A stretch of DNA of 64,000 nt from DASSBR01 sp035688265 (lineage in GTDB: Bacteria > Pseudomonadota > Gammaproteobacteria > Natronospirales > DASSBR01): the NCBI GenBank assembly GCA_035688265.1, contig DASSNE010000003.1, forward strand, positions 1 to 64,000, read 5' to 3'. The notes under the pieces are model-generated. The model ran no database searches and was not told the DNA's origin. It was given only the letters and a program-made list of their open reading frames with translations. Made by a program: the position numbers and the translations under genes. Shown in pieces: positions 62,801-64,000 of the stretch. Numbering within the stretch: the first letter of the stretch is position 1; each line of letters begins with the position of its first letter.

Positions 62801-63284
62801 TGCCGTCGCTGACCGCGATGGTGCCGACCTGGTCGAGCACATTGACGATGTCGTTGAAGGATGGCGCGGCGCCCGAGCCTTCAGGCAGTCCGGGAATCGT
62901 CAACTGGCCGTTCGCGTCCTGCACCACGGTGAGGCGCGGCGCAGCAATGCCGATAAAGGCCGGGTGGACCTGCGGCCAGCTCACGAAACTCAGGGGGTTG
63001 AGATCGACGCGCACACGCTGTGCCTGAATCAGGCGCTGAGTGCGATCCGAACTCAGCACAGCGACATCGTTCAAATCGACTTCGACTCCGAAGCCGTGCC
63101 AGCCCATCGCGATCGAGCCGATCGCCACCGGCTCGCCGAGCCGCTGGCTGGCGATGTGCTCGATGCGTGGCGTGTAGCTGTTGATTTGCGAGGCGAAATA
63201 AAAATACCCGCCCGCGATGACGATCGCCAGCAGCACGATCAGGCTGGCGAGACTGTAAGCCGTCCATAGCAGCGCACGCTTCAT
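59841..63284 (-). CDS. yhdP: YhdP family AsmA-like lipid transport protein
   Basis: The 1147-residue protein has one N-terminal membrane helix (WTAYSLASLIVLLAIVIAGGYFYF), then a long repetitive beta-groove body typical of YhdP/TamB/YdbH bridge proteins that carry phospholipids across the periplasm. DUF3971-type segments occur in the middle (PPEVTAWVDRSVKSGQVPRVEV) and an AsmA-like C-terminal region near residue 1000 (HLENGRLTEISPGAGRLLSLLSL). The last 30 residues are a charged cytoplasmic or free tail. It lies between rng and tldD. Confidence 0.95.
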   Translation of the reverse strand: MKRALLWTAYSLASLIVLLAIVIAGGYFYFASQINSYTPRIEHIASQRLGEPVAIGSIAMGWHGFGVEVDLNDVAVLSSDRTQRLIQAQRVRVDLNPLSFVSWPQVHPAFIGIAAPRLTVVQDANGQLTIPGLPEGSGAAPSFNDIVNVLDQVGTIAVSDGTIVLNAPAHKIKGWQFHNLDARASGSTPHVQLSIGLPKAMGQSLNGHFAFTRPQPHGDWHWQGRLKLAALRLESVPKLAPRVPLDLHGGQVNLTLSGRGVGLQPVAVQGRVRPLSSNPADASTLSADLHWRTDSGGKLALTGGNMAIDFPGLFRGPIPLAHAKLPLTFKHGAAGWRIASDQFSLANADIATAGRFSVLLPAGGSAPVLDVEATASGIDLVHKSEYLPVGIMPPEVTAWVDRSVKSGQVPRVEVIFRGAADQFPFRNRNGLFKVDFDLVNTRIKFDPHWPPVTNLDAEVIFKDEGLSAKVHSGTISGMAMGGSQAAIADLAAAVLEVSGTARGDAADAMDFLRHSPIAKKFGPYITQTEAHGKLDVDVKIDLPLTDIDKFQVHGQAHLHGIDTRLSSLSQTFKNLKGQLDFANTGLDSPTGLTGEFLGEPVTITVHPAPHRADATRIGLTGSATAATLTKALGAPHADVARGKFAWQAQVLLPNEFAAGSAPLTVSAQSDLKGLELKLPAPFAKPGPKAVKTTLKVVIGDNGYEIGAHYGDAVQAQIDLADTGKHGVAIRTGVIHFGASKVVLPKAGLRIDGHLDRVSLAEWQQLGGLVGSGNSTAAPQNIDLDLTIGQVDALGQHFHAVHVQMHDTAAGGYRLELAGPDAAGSIVLPAAVDNDHPYAVALNYLHLDSNFAVGHGGNMKLSPTTLPPIKFASQDTQIGKRDLGRLAFKLLQAPGGIVVPYFSATQKALKINMYGTWIVDDNRRQHTRIAAAARSDDVGAAFKALGLPAAITAQHARIDAELHWPGPPSSDIMKKLGGAITVHLENGRLTEISPGAGRLLSLLSLNALPRHLLFNFSDVFGKGFGYDSIGGTFNIISGNAYTNDFRLKSTVADVHVVGRIGLGKQDYDEDVIIDTSIASTLPIAAAIAGGPVTGVAALLLTQIFKKPLKQATQLEYHVSGSWDKPVMKKVSGSAPKNTPNPRSKSPER

Positions 63285-63308
63285 GAAAAATCGCTCTCCG
63301 GTCTCATC

Positions 63309-64000
63309 CTAAACCGGTACCACGTCAAACGATTCCGGATTGTAGAGGTGCTCGACCTGCAGCCGGATCGGCTTGCCGATCAGTCCCTCGATTTCAGCCA
63401 GACTTTCCGATTCCTCGTCGAGCAGCAGATCGATCACGTCCTGGCTCGCGAGCACGCGCAGTTCCTGGATATCGAAGGTGCGCGTCTGACGCAGGATTTC
63501 GCGGAACACGTCGTAGCAGACCGTTTCCGGCGTCTTGATCGACCCGCGCGCCCCGCAAGTCGGGCACGGCTGGCACAGGACATGCTCGAGGCTTTCGCGG
63601 GTGCGCTTGCGGGTCATTTCGACCAGGCCGAGCGGCGAAATCGCGCAAATCTTGTTGCGCGCATGATCGCGCGCAAGCCGGCGTTCCAGCGTTTCCAGCA
63701 CCGTCTGGCGGTGCTCGGGGTCCTGCATGTCGATAAAGTCGATAATGATGATACCGCCGAGGTTGCGCAACCGAAGCTGGCGTGCGATCGCCTGCGACGC
63801 TTCGAGATTCGTCTTGAGCACCGTCTGCTCGAGGTTGCGGTAGCCGACGTAGGCGCCGGTGTTGACGTCGATCGTCGTCATTGCCTCGGTCTGGTCGATC
63901 ACCAGGTAACCGCCCGATTTCAGTTCGACCTTGCGCTCCAGCGCCTTCTGGATTTCCGTTTCGATGCCGTACAGGTCGAAGATCGGCCGCGCGCCGTCGT
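63309..64000 (-). CDS. rng: Ribonuclease G, C-terminal part (runs off the right edge)
   Basis: About 230 residues are visible. The catalytic DNase-I-like segment includes VIDQTEAMTTIDVNTG and GGIIIIDFIDM with the magnesium-binding aspartates, followed by the zinc-link region CQPCPTCGARG. The start codon and the S1 domain lie beyond 64000. RNase G processes 16S rRNA 5' ends and mRNAs. The next gene is yhdP, the usual order. Confidence 0.95.
   Translation of the reverse strand, partial: DGARPIFDLYGIETEIQKALERKVELKSGGYLVIDQTEAMTTIDVNTGAYVGYRNLEQTVLKTNLEASQAIARQLRLRNLGGIIIIDFIDMQDPEHRQTVLETLERRLARDHARNKICAISPLGLVEMTRKRTRESLEHVLCQPCPTCGARGSIKTPETVCYDVFREILRQTRTFDIQELRVLASQDVIDLLLDEESESLAEIEGLIGKPIRLQVEHLYNPESFDVVPV

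Overview
The window looks like chromosome of a high-GC gammaproteobacterium outside the enterics. The gene orders ygfB-pepP-ubiH-second ubi hydroxylase, zapA-6S RNA-fau and rng-yhdP-tldD are gammaproteobacterial. Mpl, CpdA and a SAH riboswitch before ahcY fit that too. The exact order is uncertain; a Xanthomonadales/Nevskiales/Chromatiales-like lineage is an inference. Most of the window is dense housekeeping DNA with many 4-bp ATGA overlaps and several overlapping convergent genes. No stretch longer than about 300 bases lacks a gene.

Layout. 1-250: edge of an IS630-like transposase and a degenerate heptamer array. 0.25-9.6 kb: rph-rdgB-hemW and a small CPXCG protein, facing ubiC-ubiA and recG-ridA-spoT-rpoZ. 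9.7-15.9 kb: a five-gene minus-strand envelope cluster with an MltC-like lytic transglycosylase, opposite a CadC-like membrane HTH/TolB/TPR protein. 15.9-25.3 kb: a cyanide-insensitive-type bd oxidase, folA, ubiquinone hydroxylases, pepP, ygfB, zapA, 6S RNA, fau and an EVE protein. 25.4-34.3 kb: a histone-H1-like protein, rpiA, an orphan FemAB protein, hemerythrin, metK, SAH riboswitch and ahcY, a SYLF lipoprotein, an O-methyltransferase, cpdA and an aldolase-like protein. 34.4-46.7 kb: rubredoxin, thiD-thiE, two MacB/FtsX permeases, hemL, a DedA-LssY fusion, a Lon-N protein, ubiX, a hairpin-rich element, mpl, rnd, and an adenylate kinase carrying an H1-like tail. 46.8-50.2 kb: pfp-hppA, a pyrophosphate energy module. 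50.4-54.9 kb: a 1252-residue secreted multidomain protein divergent from a TetR regulator with two matching operators. 55-64 kb: an M23 peptidase, an M1 peptidase, tldD, yhdP and the 3' part of rng.

Genes that work together: metK-riboswitch-ahcY (methyl cycle); pfp-hppA (glycolysis coupled to pyrophosphate and proton motive force); ubiC, ubiA, ubiX and two hydroxylases (ubiquinone); rpoZ-spoT (stringent response); zapA with a small coiled-coil partner (division). The least explained signals are the adenylate kinase-histone tail fusion, a family of period-7 tandem repeats at gene ends, a cluster of consecutive hairpins at 42.2-42.5 kb, a dispersed stem-loop repeat, and several -10 boxes placed 6-7 bases before ATG codons, which suggests leaderless mRNAs.
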